Below, one piece after another: positions 33,735 through 40,731 of a stretch of DNA of 46,720 bases. The notes under the pieces are model-generated. The model ran no database searches. It was given only the letters and a program-made list of their open reading frames with translations, and was not told the DNA's origin. The DNA is from a virus: positions 46,830-93,549 of IMG/VR virus record IMGVR_UViG_3300029448_000005; one strand, 5' to 3'. Positions within the stretch are counted from its first letter, which is position 1. Every line of letters starts with the position of its first letter. Both the position numbers and the translations under genes were made by a program.

Positions 33735-36230
33735 ATGGCAGAGAGAATAGTCAGTCCAGGTGTATTTACTCGTGAGAAAGATTTATCCTTTCTTCCACAA
33801 GGAATTTCTGATATAGGAGCAGCAATTGTTGGACCAACTAAAAAAGGTCCTTCTTTTGTACCTACAGCAGTTACAAGCTTTGAGGAATTTAAAAGTATAT
33901 TTGGTTCTTATGATGTAAATTACTACACACCTTATGCTGTACAAGAATATTTACGTTCCGCTGGAACTGTAACAATAGTAAGAGTAGGGTATCTTGGTGG
34001 ATATAAGGTTGCTGGAGTTAATATTTTAGTAAGTGGTTCATCAGCTACTTTAGGAGAAGATGGTAAATTGGTTGTTGCAACAATTATGCCTACAGTAGAA
34101 AATAACGAGGGTGGTAGTGGATTAAGTGGTTCTCTTGGTGGAACGGCTAACTTTGGTTCTTTTAATTTAAGTATAATCGGAGATTCAACAAATACAATAA
34201 CAGGATTAACTTTGATAGAAAAGGGTAGTGCTGGTGGTGGATTGGATGCTGCTGATTCATCTTACTTTGGAAAATCAGTTCCTTCAGATGCGCAAGCTAG
34301 ATTAATTGGTTCAACTGCAGCTGCAGGATATATTTATAAATCATTTAGAACTAGTATTAGCGCTTCTTATGCTGCTGGTGATAATTTTATATCAAGTTCT
34401 TCTACATTATCATTAGAAATTGTATCACAATCATTTTCAGAGGGTACGGAAACAGTAGATACATCGGATGGTAATTACATATTAACGAATACGGGTAACA
34501 AAGACGCCTCTGCTGCTAGAACACCTTTCATACAATCACAATCTCCTGCTACAAACTTGTTTAGGATTTACACAAGAGCTGATGGTAATGATACTAATGG
34601 TCACTATGTGGTAATACGAGATGTTAAGAGACCACAGAACTCTAACTCAAGTCCTGATTACGCTCAGTTTAGTTTATTCTTATATGAGGTTGGTAATCCA
34701 TCTTCTGTAGAAAGCTATAGTGGTTTAAATATGGATCCAGAATCATCTAACTATATTGTAAAGGTAATTGGTGATCAGTTCAGTACTGTATCAGATGATG
34801 GTGAAGTTACTACATATGGTGATTATCCTAATCTATCTAGACTTATTAGGGTAGGTGATTACAAAGAGGATGTCTTTAGGGGCAACAAAAACCTACAGCC
34901 TATGGGATTTGCAGCTATAAATAATCCTATTACTGCTAATTCTGCTACTCACGTTCCAAGCGCTTCAATGAATCTAAGACAGACTTATGACGGAGGATTT
35001 AATGATGATTCTACATATGTAGTTGATTTACCTTATGGGTTTAGGATAGATGCCGGATTTAGTGAGACTGAACTTGCTACAAATAAAGAATATTTATCAC
35101 CAATTCCTAATCCAGTTGAGACAGGTAATAACGTTGCTTTTAATTTGGAGAATGAGTTTGGGTATGGTAAAATTAGTTCAGCTGAGTTTACTAAATACAC
35201 TAATTTTGCAATCAGTAGTCAAACATTAACCATATCTTCTTCACTACAACAGTTGAAGTTCGCTGTTCCTTTTCAGTTTGGATTTGATGGTATAAATCCA
35301 GCAGCTGCTAAGAAAACAGGAACATCCATATCCTCAACCAATACGAGTGGATTTGATTGTTCAACTTCTACTGCTAGTGGTTCGGTTGCTTATAAGAAAG
35401 CAATTAACGCAGTTTCTAATCCTGATGAGGTGGATATTAATATGCTGGTAACTCCAGGTATTATACATAAACATCATTCAGTTGTTAGTAATCACGCAAT
35501 CGATAAGGTAGAGTCTAGAGCTGATGCTTTTTACATAATGGATGGTAATGATATAGATGATAATGTTGCTACTGCTGTAGATAATGTTGTTACTTTAGAT
35601 ACTAATTATGTAGCTACATATTATCCTTGGGTTAAGATGGATAATCCTGCCGGTAATGGTCAGATATTCGTTCCACCATCGGTAGTAATTGCTGGTGTTA
35701 TATCCTTTACGGATAGTGTGGCACATGAATGGTTCGCTCCTGCTGGATTAAACAGAGGTGGATTGGATAATGTTAGAATGACTAAGAAGAAACTTACCCA
35801 TACTGATAGAGATACACTTTATGAGGGTAGAGTCAATCCGATTGCTTCATTTCCTGGACAAGGGGTTGTGGTATTCGGACAAAAGACATTACAAGCTAAA
35901 CCATCTGCTCTTGATAGAATCAATGTTCGTAGATTATTAATCAGATTGAAGAAATTTATTGCTTCTTCAAGCAGATTCTTATTATTTGAACAAAATGATT
36001 CATCTACGAGAGCTAGATTCTTAAATATTGTGAATCCGTTCTTAGAATCAGTTCAAGCCAATAGTGGTTTGAGTGCATTCAAAGTTGTGATGGATGATTC
36101 CAACAATACACCTGATGTCATTGATAGAAATCAGTTGGTTGGACAGATATTCATACAACCTACCAGAACTGCTGAATTTATTATTTTGGATTTCTCAGTA
36201 CTCCCAACGGGTGCTGCTTTTCCTGAGTAA
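33735..36230 (+). CDS. gp18: Contractile tail sheath protein gp18
   Basis: 831 residues (T4 gp18: 659). ATG 33735 is preceded by AAAGGAG. Hallmarks at the N-terminus are SPGVFTREKDLS, GPTKKGPSFVPTAVTSFEEF and FGSYDVNYYTPYAVQEYL. At the C-terminus are HEWFAPAGLNRGG, NPIASFPGQGVVVFGQKTLQ, DRINVRRLLIRLKKFI, FEQNDSSTRARFLNIVNPFLE and the closing VGQIFIQPTRTAEFIILDFSV. These C-terminal parts build the inner sheath that contracts along the tube. The extra length lies in the middle (about residues 90-560), rich in Ser/Gly, where sheath proteins of this group carry surface domains. It is followed by a terminator, so it is probably transcribed alone, as expected for a protein needed in many copies. 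Confidence 0.95.
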   Translation: MAERIVSPGVFTREKDLSFLPQGISDIGAAIVGPTKKGPSFVPTAVTSFEEFKSIFGSYDVNYYTPYAVQEYLRSAGTVTIVRVGYLGGYKVAGVNILVSGSSATLGEDGKLVVATIMPTVENNEGGSGLSGSLGGTANFGSFNLSIIGDSTNTITGLTLIEKGSAGGGLDAADSSYFGKSVPSDAQARLIGSTAAAGYIYKSFRTSISASYAAGDNFISSSSTLSLEIVSQSFSEGTETVDTSDGNYILTNTGNKDASAARTPFIQSQSPATNLFRIYTRADGNDTNGHYVVIRDVKRPQNSNSSPDYAQFSLFLYEVGNPSSVESYSGLNMDPESSNYIVKVIGDQFSTVSDDGEVTTYGDYPNLSRLIRVGDYKEDVFRGNKNLQPMGFAAINNPITANSATHVPSASMNLRQTYDGGFNDDSTYVVDLPYGFRIDAGFSETELATNKEYLSPIPNPVETGNNVAFNLENEFGYGKISSAEFTKYTNFAISSQTLTISSSLQQLKFAVPFQFGFDGINPAAAKKTGTSISSTNTSGFDCSTSTASGSVAYKKAINAVSNPDEVDINMLVTPGIIHKHHSVVSNHAIDKVESRADAFYIMDGNDIDDNVATAVDNVVTLDTNYVATYYPWVKMDNPAGNGQIFVPPSVVIAGVISFTDSVAHEWFAPAGLNRGGLDNVRMTKKKLTHTDRDTLYEGRVNPIASFPGQGVVVFGQKTLQAKPSALDRINVRRLLIRLKKFIASSSRFLLFEQNDSSTRARFLNIVNPFLESVQANSGLSAFKVVMDDSNNTPDVIDRNQLVGQIFIQPTRTAEFIILDFSVLPTGAAFPE

Positions 36231-36254
36231 TCAGTAAAGTCACATATAAAGTAC

Positions 36255-36283
36255 AAAAGCCCCACTTTTTAGTGGGGTTTTTT
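36255..36283 (+). terminator. Intrinsic terminator after gp18
   Basis: CCCCACT (36260-36266) pairs with AGTGGGG (36271-36277) around a TTTT loop, extended by A:T pairs and followed by a T-run. The 19-nt 3' half (TTTAGTGGGGTTTTTTGTT, 36268-36286) recurs exactly at 36885-36903. Confidence 0.9.
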
Positions 36284-36291
36284 GTTTTTAT

Positions 36292-36305
36292 GATATTTAT
36301 AATAG
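36292..36305 (+). promoter_or_regulatory. Late-promoter-like motif after the gp18 terminator
   Basis: GATATTTATAATAG follows the terminator by 9 nt. It is 127 nt from the next ATG, the longest leader in the window; two other repeated boxes lie in between. Confidence 0.4.
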
Positions 36306-36336
36306 ATAAAAATAGTTTATTCGGATTGTTAATTAC

Positions 36337-36413
36337 AGTAGCGCATAAATATAATTAATAGTAGAAGGTCTGATTAACTTTTAACAATAACTTAATTTGA
36401 GTAGCGCATAAAT
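36337..36413 (+). repeat. Pair of 14-bp direct repeats AGTAGCGCATAAAT
   Basis: Exact copies at 36337-36350 and 36400-36413, 63 bp apart, in the 200-bp leader of the 36432 gene. Each contains CATAAAT(A/T), close to the T4-type late box TATAAATA in the sense direction. The second ends 18 nt before the ATG. They could be tandem promoters or operator sites. The rest of the leader shows nothing else. Confidence 0.8.
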
Positions 36414-36431
36414 TAAATAAGGAGAGTAATA

Positions 36432-36851
36432 ATGGGTGTAAGAAGTGATTTACAAACCAAAGCTAGACAGGAAGCTCCAGGCTTTACAAGTATATTTGCA
36501 AATGTATTGGTGGATGACAGTGCTATCTTAGGTACAGAAACTAAAACTGAGGATGGTGATGCTCTGAGCACAACTGTTCCTGTTTCAATTCTAGACCACG
36601 ATGGTGATGAAGCAGTAACATTAGCAGATGGTTCTACTGTAGGGCAGTTAAAGATAGTGGTATCTTCAACCAATAATACTGTAACATTAACTCCAGTCAC
36701 TACGGCTGGGGCTTATTCAACTATAGCCACAACAAACATAGGTGAGGCTTACATATGTATGTGGACAGCTGATGGTTGGCTTGTTATTTCAAGAAGTAGT
36801 GGAGCGACAGCAAACGCAAGTTCTGTAGCTGGATTACCGGTATTAGCTTAG
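36432..36851 (+). CDS. Small beta-rich virion-type protein, accessory cassette between gp18 and gp19
   Basis: 139 residues. ATG 36432 follows AAGGAG at 36419-36424. A short helical N-terminus (SDLQTKARQEAPGFTSIFAN) is followed by a beta domain: VTLADGSTVGQLKIVVSS, NNTVTLTPVTTAGAYSTIAT and GEAYICMWTADGWLVISRSSG. The ADGxxVGQ ... TVTP ... W..DGW pattern is common in small decoration or fibre-tip domains of marine phages; the role here is not known. It has its own leader with repeats and its own terminator, and separates two genes (sheath and tube) that are adjacent in T4. Its upstream boxes differ from those of its neighbours, which suggests a cassette acquired or moved separately. Confidence 0.65.
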   Translation: MGVRSDLQTKARQEAPGFTSIFANVLVDDSAILGTETKTEDGDALSTTVPVSILDHDGDEAVTLADGSTVGQLKIVVSSTNNTVTLTPVTTAGAYSTIATTNIGEAYICMWTADGWLVISRSSGATANASSVAGLPVLA

Positions 36852-36871
36852 TAACTGTTTAAGTATAAATG

Positions 36872-36901
36872 AAAAACCTCACTCTTTAGTGGGGTTTTTT
36901 G
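36872..36901 (+). terminator. Intrinsic terminator after 36432 gene
   Basis: AAAAACCTCACT (36872-36883), a CTTT loop, then AGTGGGGTTTTTT (36888-36900); one T-G wobble. The 3' arm and T-run match the gp18 terminator exactly over 19 nt, so one is probably a copy of the other. Confidence 0.9.
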
Positions 36902-36970
36902 TTACATCAAAAAACTATAAAAAAACTATGAAATAATAAGGTAATAACTTCTATCGATTTTTCAGTTTGT

Positions 36971-36985
36971 TTATATTTATATATG
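36971..36985 (+). promoter_or_regulatory. Late-promoter-like motif upstream of the tail tube gene
   Basis: TTATATTTATATATG lies between the 36872 terminator and gp19, 31 nt before the ATG. It is nearly identical to the motif before the sheath gene. Confidence 0.5.
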
Positions 36986-37016
36986 AAAGAATTAAACACT
37001 TATTAGGAGAACTGAA

Positions 37017-37505
37017 ATGCCAGACTTAATAGATCCTTCAGAAATTATGTTCACTCCGTTTGAACCTAAAGTTAAAAATAGGTTCATCATGTACATAGAG
37101 GGTGTGCCAGCGTATCTTATAAAAGCTACGAATAGACCAACTATTACATTTGAAGAAATTGAATTGGATCATATAAACACAAAAAGATATGTAAAAGGTA
37201 AGGGTGCGTGGGAACAATTAGAAGTTACTCTTTATGACCCGATTGTACCATCTGGTGCACAGGCAGTTATGGAATGGGTTAGATTACATAAAGAATCTGT
37301 AACCGGTAGGGATGGGTATTCAGATTTTTATAAAAAAGATATTACATTTAATGTATTAGGACCAGTTGGTGATAAGGTTGAAGAGTGGACACTTAAAGGA
37401 ACTATGATTCAATCTGCTAACTTTGGTGATATGGCTTGGGATTCAAATGAACCAGCTGATATTACATTAACGCTAAGATACGATTACGCTATCTTACAAT
37501 TCTAA
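37017..37505 (+). CDS. gp19: Tail tube protein gp19
   Basis: 162 residues, matching T4 gp19 (163). ATG 37017 with AGGAG upstream. Typical tube features: an N-terminal DPSEIMFTPFEPKVKNRFIMYIEGVPAYLIKA segment, a strand-turn with RPTITFEEIELDHINTKRYVKGKG, then WEQLEVTLYDPI and VMEWVRLHKE, and the C-terminal WTLKGTMIQSANFGDMAWDS with final strands DITLTLRYDYAIL. It polymerises in hexameric rings on the baseplate to form the tube inside the sheath, with length set by the tape measure. It follows a promoter motif and has no terminator after it, so the downstream chaperone, tape measure and baseplate genes may be read through from here. Confidence 0.95.
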   Translation: MPDLIDPSEIMFTPFEPKVKNRFIMYIEGVPAYLIKATNRPTITFEEIELDHINTKRYVKGKGAWEQLEVTLYDPIVPSGAQAVMEWVRLHKESVTGRDGYSDFYKKDITFNVLGPVGDKVEEWTLKGTMIQSANFGDMAWDSNEPADITLTLRYDYAILQF

Positions 37506-37516
37506 GAGGAGTAAAG

Positions 37517-37726
37517 ATGAGTTTTTTAACAGAAATGCTATCGAGTGATGCTAAGATATCTTCAAAGAGAACTGTCGGCTTTGCCGCTTTCTTTATGCTG
37601 ATTTGTAGTTGGGGTGCTGACACCTTTTCTGCATTCGAGGTAAAAGATAAGATATTGGAATGTTTTATGTACATATCCGTGGTAGGTTTAGGAGTTACAG
37701 CTGCAGAAAAGTTTGGTAAAAAATAG
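37517..37726 (+). CDS. Small two-helix membrane protein, holin-like
   Basis: 69 residues; ATG 37517 is 11 nt after gp19, with GAGGAG upstream. Two hydrophobic stretches are visible: residues 18-40 (TVGFAAFFMLICSWGADTF) and about 49-63 (ECFMYISVVGLGVTAAEKF), separated by a short charged loop, with a basic GKK end. Size, two membrane helices and the SKRTVGF...AAEKF frame resemble small phage holins, which open the inner membrane for lysis. No endolysin is in the window to support this. It sits among tail genes, where a membrane protein could also serve tail assembly or DNA entry. Confidence 0.65.
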   Translation: MSFLTEMLSSDAKISSKRTVGFAAFFMLICSWGADTFSAFEVKDKILECFMYISVVGLGVTAAEKFGKK

Positions 37727-37760
37727 TTATAGTTTCAAATTAAATCAATAGGAGTCAATT

Positions 37761-38507
37761 ATGGCAGAAGTTAAATTCCCTACGGAAGTAGTGGACCTGC
37801 CGTCACAGGGATTATTATATCCAAAAGAAAGTCCACTATCTGGTGGTACAATAGAAGTTAAATATATGACGGCAAGAGAAGAGGATATCCTCACATCGGC
37901 TAACCTCATAAGAAAGGGTATAGTTGTTGAAAAGTTATTAGAAGCACTAATAGTAGATAAATCTATAAAAGTAAATGATTTACTGATTGGTGATAAGAAT
38001 GCAGTTCTTATAGCTGCTCGTATTCTAGCATATGGTAAAGAATATAATGTAGAGTATAATGGACAACAGTTAGTGGTTGATTTAACCTCTTTAAAGGATA
38101 AGAACTTAGATGAGAGTAAAGTATCTGCTGGTGTAAATGAATTTGAGTTTGAACTACCTGCTACCAAAAGAAAACTAACATTTAAACTACTTACTTCAGG
38201 TGATGAGAAAGAGATTGATAAAGAAGTGAATGGTTATAAGAAAGTCGGTGATGGTATTGGATATGAGCTTACCACACGTCTAAAACATCAGATAATTTCC
38301 ATTGATGGTGATACCAAAAGAGCTAGTATTAATAGCTTCGTTGATAATGAATTTTTATCGAGAGATTCCATAGCATTCAGAAATCACGTGAGTGATATAA
38401 TGCCGGATGTAGATATGACATCTACCTTTACAGATTCAGAAGGAAACGAAAAGGAGTTTACGGTCCCTATGACCGTTACGTTTCTTTGGCCTTCCGCCGG
38501 AGTATAA
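37761..38507 (+). CDS. gp26: gp26-like baseplate/tail-assembly protein
   Basis: 248 residues (T4 gp26: 208). ATG 37761 with AGGAG at 37750-37754. The N-terminus VDLPSQGLLYPKESPLSGGTIEVKYMTAREEDIL is the signature of the T4 gp26 family, followed by NLIRKGIVVEKLLEALIVD, LLIGDKNAVLIAARILAYG and a C-terminal domain rich in Lys/Glu. In T4 the protein is needed for the central hub; in tails generally, the gene pair just before the tape measure encodes chaperones that hold the unassembled tape measure. The gene ends MTVTFLWPSAGV. Near its end (TTTCTTTGG, 38481-38489) a +1 shift would enter a second conserved-looking frame that has no start of its own. Confidence 0.85.
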   Translation: MAEVKFPTEVVDLPSQGLLYPKESPLSGGTIEVKYMTAREEDILTSANLIRKGIVVEKLLEALIVDKSIKVNDLLIGDKNAVLIAARILAYGKEYNVEYNGQQLVVDLTSLKDKNLDESKVSAGVNEFEFELPATKRKLTFKLLTSGDEKEIDKEVNGYKKVGDGIGYELTTRLKHQIISIDGDTKRASINSFVDNEFLSRDSIAFRNHVSDIMPDVDMTSTFTDSEGNEKEFTVPMTVTFLWPSAGV

Positions 38508-38706
38508 AACAGAACTACACGAACAAATATTCCAAATAAGTTTCAATTCACAGGGAATGCTATCATTCTCAGAATTGTATAACATGCCTATTTATCTTAG
38601 GAAATTTTACTTTAAAAGGTTACAAAAACATTATAAAGAACAAAATGAAGAGATAAAGAAGTCTCAGCAGAAAAACAAAAGCTCACATCCTTCATTTAAA
38701 AAATAA
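38473..38706 (+). CDS. gp51-like/tail-assembly chaperone extension, probably made by frameshifting from gp26
   Basis: This frame (+1 relative to gp26) opens after a TGA at 38470 and runs to TAA 38704-38706. It encodes FFGLPPEYKTELHEQIF, then FNSQGMLSFSELYNMPIY, LRKFYFKRLQKHYKEQNEE and a Lys-rich tail. There is no ATG, GTG or TTG before ATG 38557, yet protein-like sequence begins well upstream, overlapping the gp26 end by 35 nt. A slip at TTT (38481-38483) would join gp26 at ...VTF to FGLPPEYK. In many phages the gene before the tape measure makes such a frameshifted extension; in T4 the gene next to 26 is 51. Alternatively only a short protein of 49 residues starts at ATG 38557. The frameshift is inferred. 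Confidence 0.6.
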   Translation, partial: PLRFFGLPPEYKTELHEQIFQISFNSQGMLSFSELYNMPIYLRKFYFKRLQKHYKEQNEEIKKSQQKNKSSHPSFKK

Positions 38707-38713
38707 GAACTTT

Positions 38714-38730
38714 GATATTTATTATTGAAT
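38714..38730 (+). promoter_or_regulatory. Late-promoter-like motif upstream of 38765
   Basis: GATATTTATTATTGAAT; 16 nt from 38715 are identical to the motif before gp13 (2762-2777). It is 34 nt before the ATG at 38765 and 8 nt after the stop of the frameshift reading frame. Confidence 0.5.
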
Positions 38731-38764
38731 AATTCCACACAAAAATAATATATGGAGAGTATTG

Positions 38765-38953
38765 ATGGCTAGTAAAGAAGGTATGGTATTTAAGTTTTTT
38801 GAAAAATGGAAACAAAAAAGACTCAATAAATTTGCAAAGCAAGCGCTCAAAGATAATCCTAGCTTAGAAAAAACCCTAAGAAAAATGGATGATGATTATA
38901 AAGAATTAATAAAAAAATTAGAAAAACAACCAAAAAGAACACTTGATATTTAG
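38765..38953 (+). CDS. Small basic helical protein of unknown function
   Basis: 62 residues from ATG 38765; GGAG at 38754-38757 fits this start better than the TTG at 38762. The protein is almost all charged helix: VFKFFEKWKQKRLNKFAKQALKD, then SLEKTLRKMDDDYKELIKKLEKQ. No motif is recognised. It is the first gene of the unit leading into the tape measure, 10 nt before it. Basic helical proteins here may bind the tape measure or DNA; this is a guess. Confidence 0.6.
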   Translation: MASKEGMVFKFFEKWKQKRLNKFAKQALKDNPSLEKTLRKMDDDYKELIKKLEKQPKRTLDI

Positions 38954-38963
38954 GATATAAGTA

Positions 38964-40721
38964 ATGGCTTACAACAGTAAAGATTTAACTACTATAAGAG
39001 AAATGAACAAGGAGATGGACCGTCTTAAAGAGGTTATGGAATCTCATAATAAAACTACTAAAAGTTATAGGGATGCTTTAAAGGATGTAAGGAGTCTTTC
39101 AGCTGATATTAAAAATATAGAAGATAAACGAGCTAAAATCAACGCAGATTATCTAAGAAAATCTAACAATTTGAACATAGCTAAAAGTATAGAAAAATTA
39201 GAAAAACAGGGATTAGGAACTATTCAAAAAAGGCTCAATCTCACCTCAGACATAGAATATCTTAATAAATTAATAACAAACGGTACTGATAATCAGGTTA
39301 AAGATGCTGTAAAATATAATAAATTTTTGGATGATATCAATGATGGTTTAAGTTTAGCAGAAGTAAATCAAAGAATGGCTACAGAACATTTCGGTGATAT
39401 GCAAAGCTTTGCATCAGATTTAGTAAAGGAGTTAAATAAATCCGAAGATATATTAAAACAAATGGGAAAGGAAAAAAAGTTTGCAGATATGATAGACCAA
39501 GTAAAAGATACTCTTGGTATAATAGATTTAAAAAAGACATTTACATTTGCAGGATTATTGGCTGTAGCAGCTAAATTTGCTAGCAAAATATTTGAAGTAA
39601 GACAATCATTAGGAACATCTGCAGTTGAATCGGCTAGATTAGCTGGTAATATGTCAATAGCTGGAATGTCAGCTAAATTAGTTGGTGGTAGTTCACAAGA
39701 AGCTGAAAATGCAATAAGTGGTTTGGTAGAAGAGTTTGGTTCTCTTTCTGTAGTTTCTGCAGGCGTAGCTAAAGACTTAGGTTTGATGACAGGACAATTT
39801 GGTATAAGTGGTGCTAATGCTGCAAAATTACTTAAATCTATGGAGGCTATAAGTGGTGCTTCAATAGAAACAAATATAAATTTAATTTCATCAGTCGGTG
39901 AATTGGCTAGAGCAGAAGGGGTTGCTCCAGCACAGGTATTAAATGATATAGCTGAAAGTACGGAAATGTTTGCTGAATTTGCAAAGGATGGTGGACAAAA
40001 TATAGCTAAAGCTGCTATTGAAGCTAGGAAGTTGGGATTAAATTTAAGCACTGTTGCTGGTATAGCTGATAATTTATTAGACTTTGAATCTTCTATTGAA
40101 AAGGAAATGGAAGCCTCAATGTTATTGGGTAAACAGATGAGTCTTGATAAAGCTAGGGAACTAGCACTTACAGGTGATTTGGCTGGTTTGGCTGAAGAGA
40201 TTAAGAATCAAGTAGGTAGTCAAGCAGAGTTTGAGGCTATGAATGTAGTTCAGAGAAGAGCTTTGGCACAAGCTATCGGTGTTAGTGCTGCAGATTTAGG
40301 TAAGATAGTAGCTGGTGAAAAGACATCAGCTGAACTAGCAGAAGAACAGTCTAGACAAAAACAAAAGCAAATAGGTTTAGAAAAATTAGCAGCAAACGCA
40401 GCAATAATACAGGCTGTTGCTTCAATATCTGGTGGATTTGGTAAATTTGGTCCTTTGGGTATGGGTCTTGGAGCTGCAGCTATTATGGCTTTATACTCTG
40501 CTATCAAATCAGCTCCACAATTAGAAAAGGGTGGAGTTGTAAAACAAAGTGGTATGGCAGTAGTTCATAAAGGAGAAGCATTCTCAGGCACTAGAAATGA
40601 GATGGGTATGGGAATGGGACAAACAAATGGTTTACTAAAACAATTAATTAAACAGAATGAAATATTAATGAATAGATTAACTAACAAAGTAGGTGATATA
40701 GCACTTTCAAATGCTGTATAG
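38964..40721 (+). CDS. Tail tape measure protein (gp29 counterpart)
   Basis: 585 residues, close to T4 gp29 (590). ATG 38964 with AGGAT upstream. Residues 1-190 are coiled coil (KEMDRLKEVMESHNKTTKSY, KNIEDKRAKINADYLRK). Residues 193-211 (FTFAGLLAVAAKFASKIF) and 480-515 (AAIIQAVASISGG, then LGMGLGAAAIMALYSAI) are hydrophobic, as in tape measures that later enter the membrane. The middle is a long Ala/Gly/Ser helical region. Near the C-terminus EKGGVVKQSGMAVVHKGEAF is the typical tape-measure tail motif. It fixes tail length while the tube is built around it. Placement after gp26 and its frameshift partner supports this. By the usual rule of about 1.5 angstrom per residue, the tail would be near 88 nm, T4-sized. 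Confidence 0.8.
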   Translation: MAYNSKDLTTIREMNKEMDRLKEVMESHNKTTKSYRDALKDVRSLSADIKNIEDKRAKINADYLRKSNNLNIAKSIEKLEKQGLGTIQKRLNLTSDIEYLNKLITNGTDNQVKDAVKYNKFLDDINDGLSLAEVNQRMATEHFGDMQSFASDLVKELNKSEDILKQMGKEKKFADMIDQVKDTLGIIDLKKTFTFAGLLAVAAKFASKIFEVRQSLGTSAVESARLAGNMSIAGMSAKLVGGSSQEAENAISGLVEEFGSLSVVSAGVAKDLGLMTGQFGISGANAAKLLKSMEAISGASIETNINLISSVGELARAEGVAPAQVLNDIAESTEMFAEFAKDGGQNIAKAAIEARKLGLNLSTVAGIADNLLDFESSIEKEMEASMLLGKQMSLDKARELALTGDLAGLAEEIKNQVGSQAEFEAMNVVQRRALAQAIGVSAADLGKIVAGEKTSAELAEEQSRQKQKQIGLEKLAANAAIIQAVASISGGFGKFGPLGMGLGAAAIMALYSAIKSAPQLEKGGVVKQSGMAVVHKGEAFSGTRNEMGMGMGQTNGLLKQLIKQNEILMNRLTNKVGDIALSNAV

Positions 40722-40731
40722 GAGATAAGAG

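Noticed and set aside
39368-40051. 227-residue minus-strand frame inside the tape measure
   Set aside because: Antisense shadow of Ala/Gly-rich codons; composition and context give no support.
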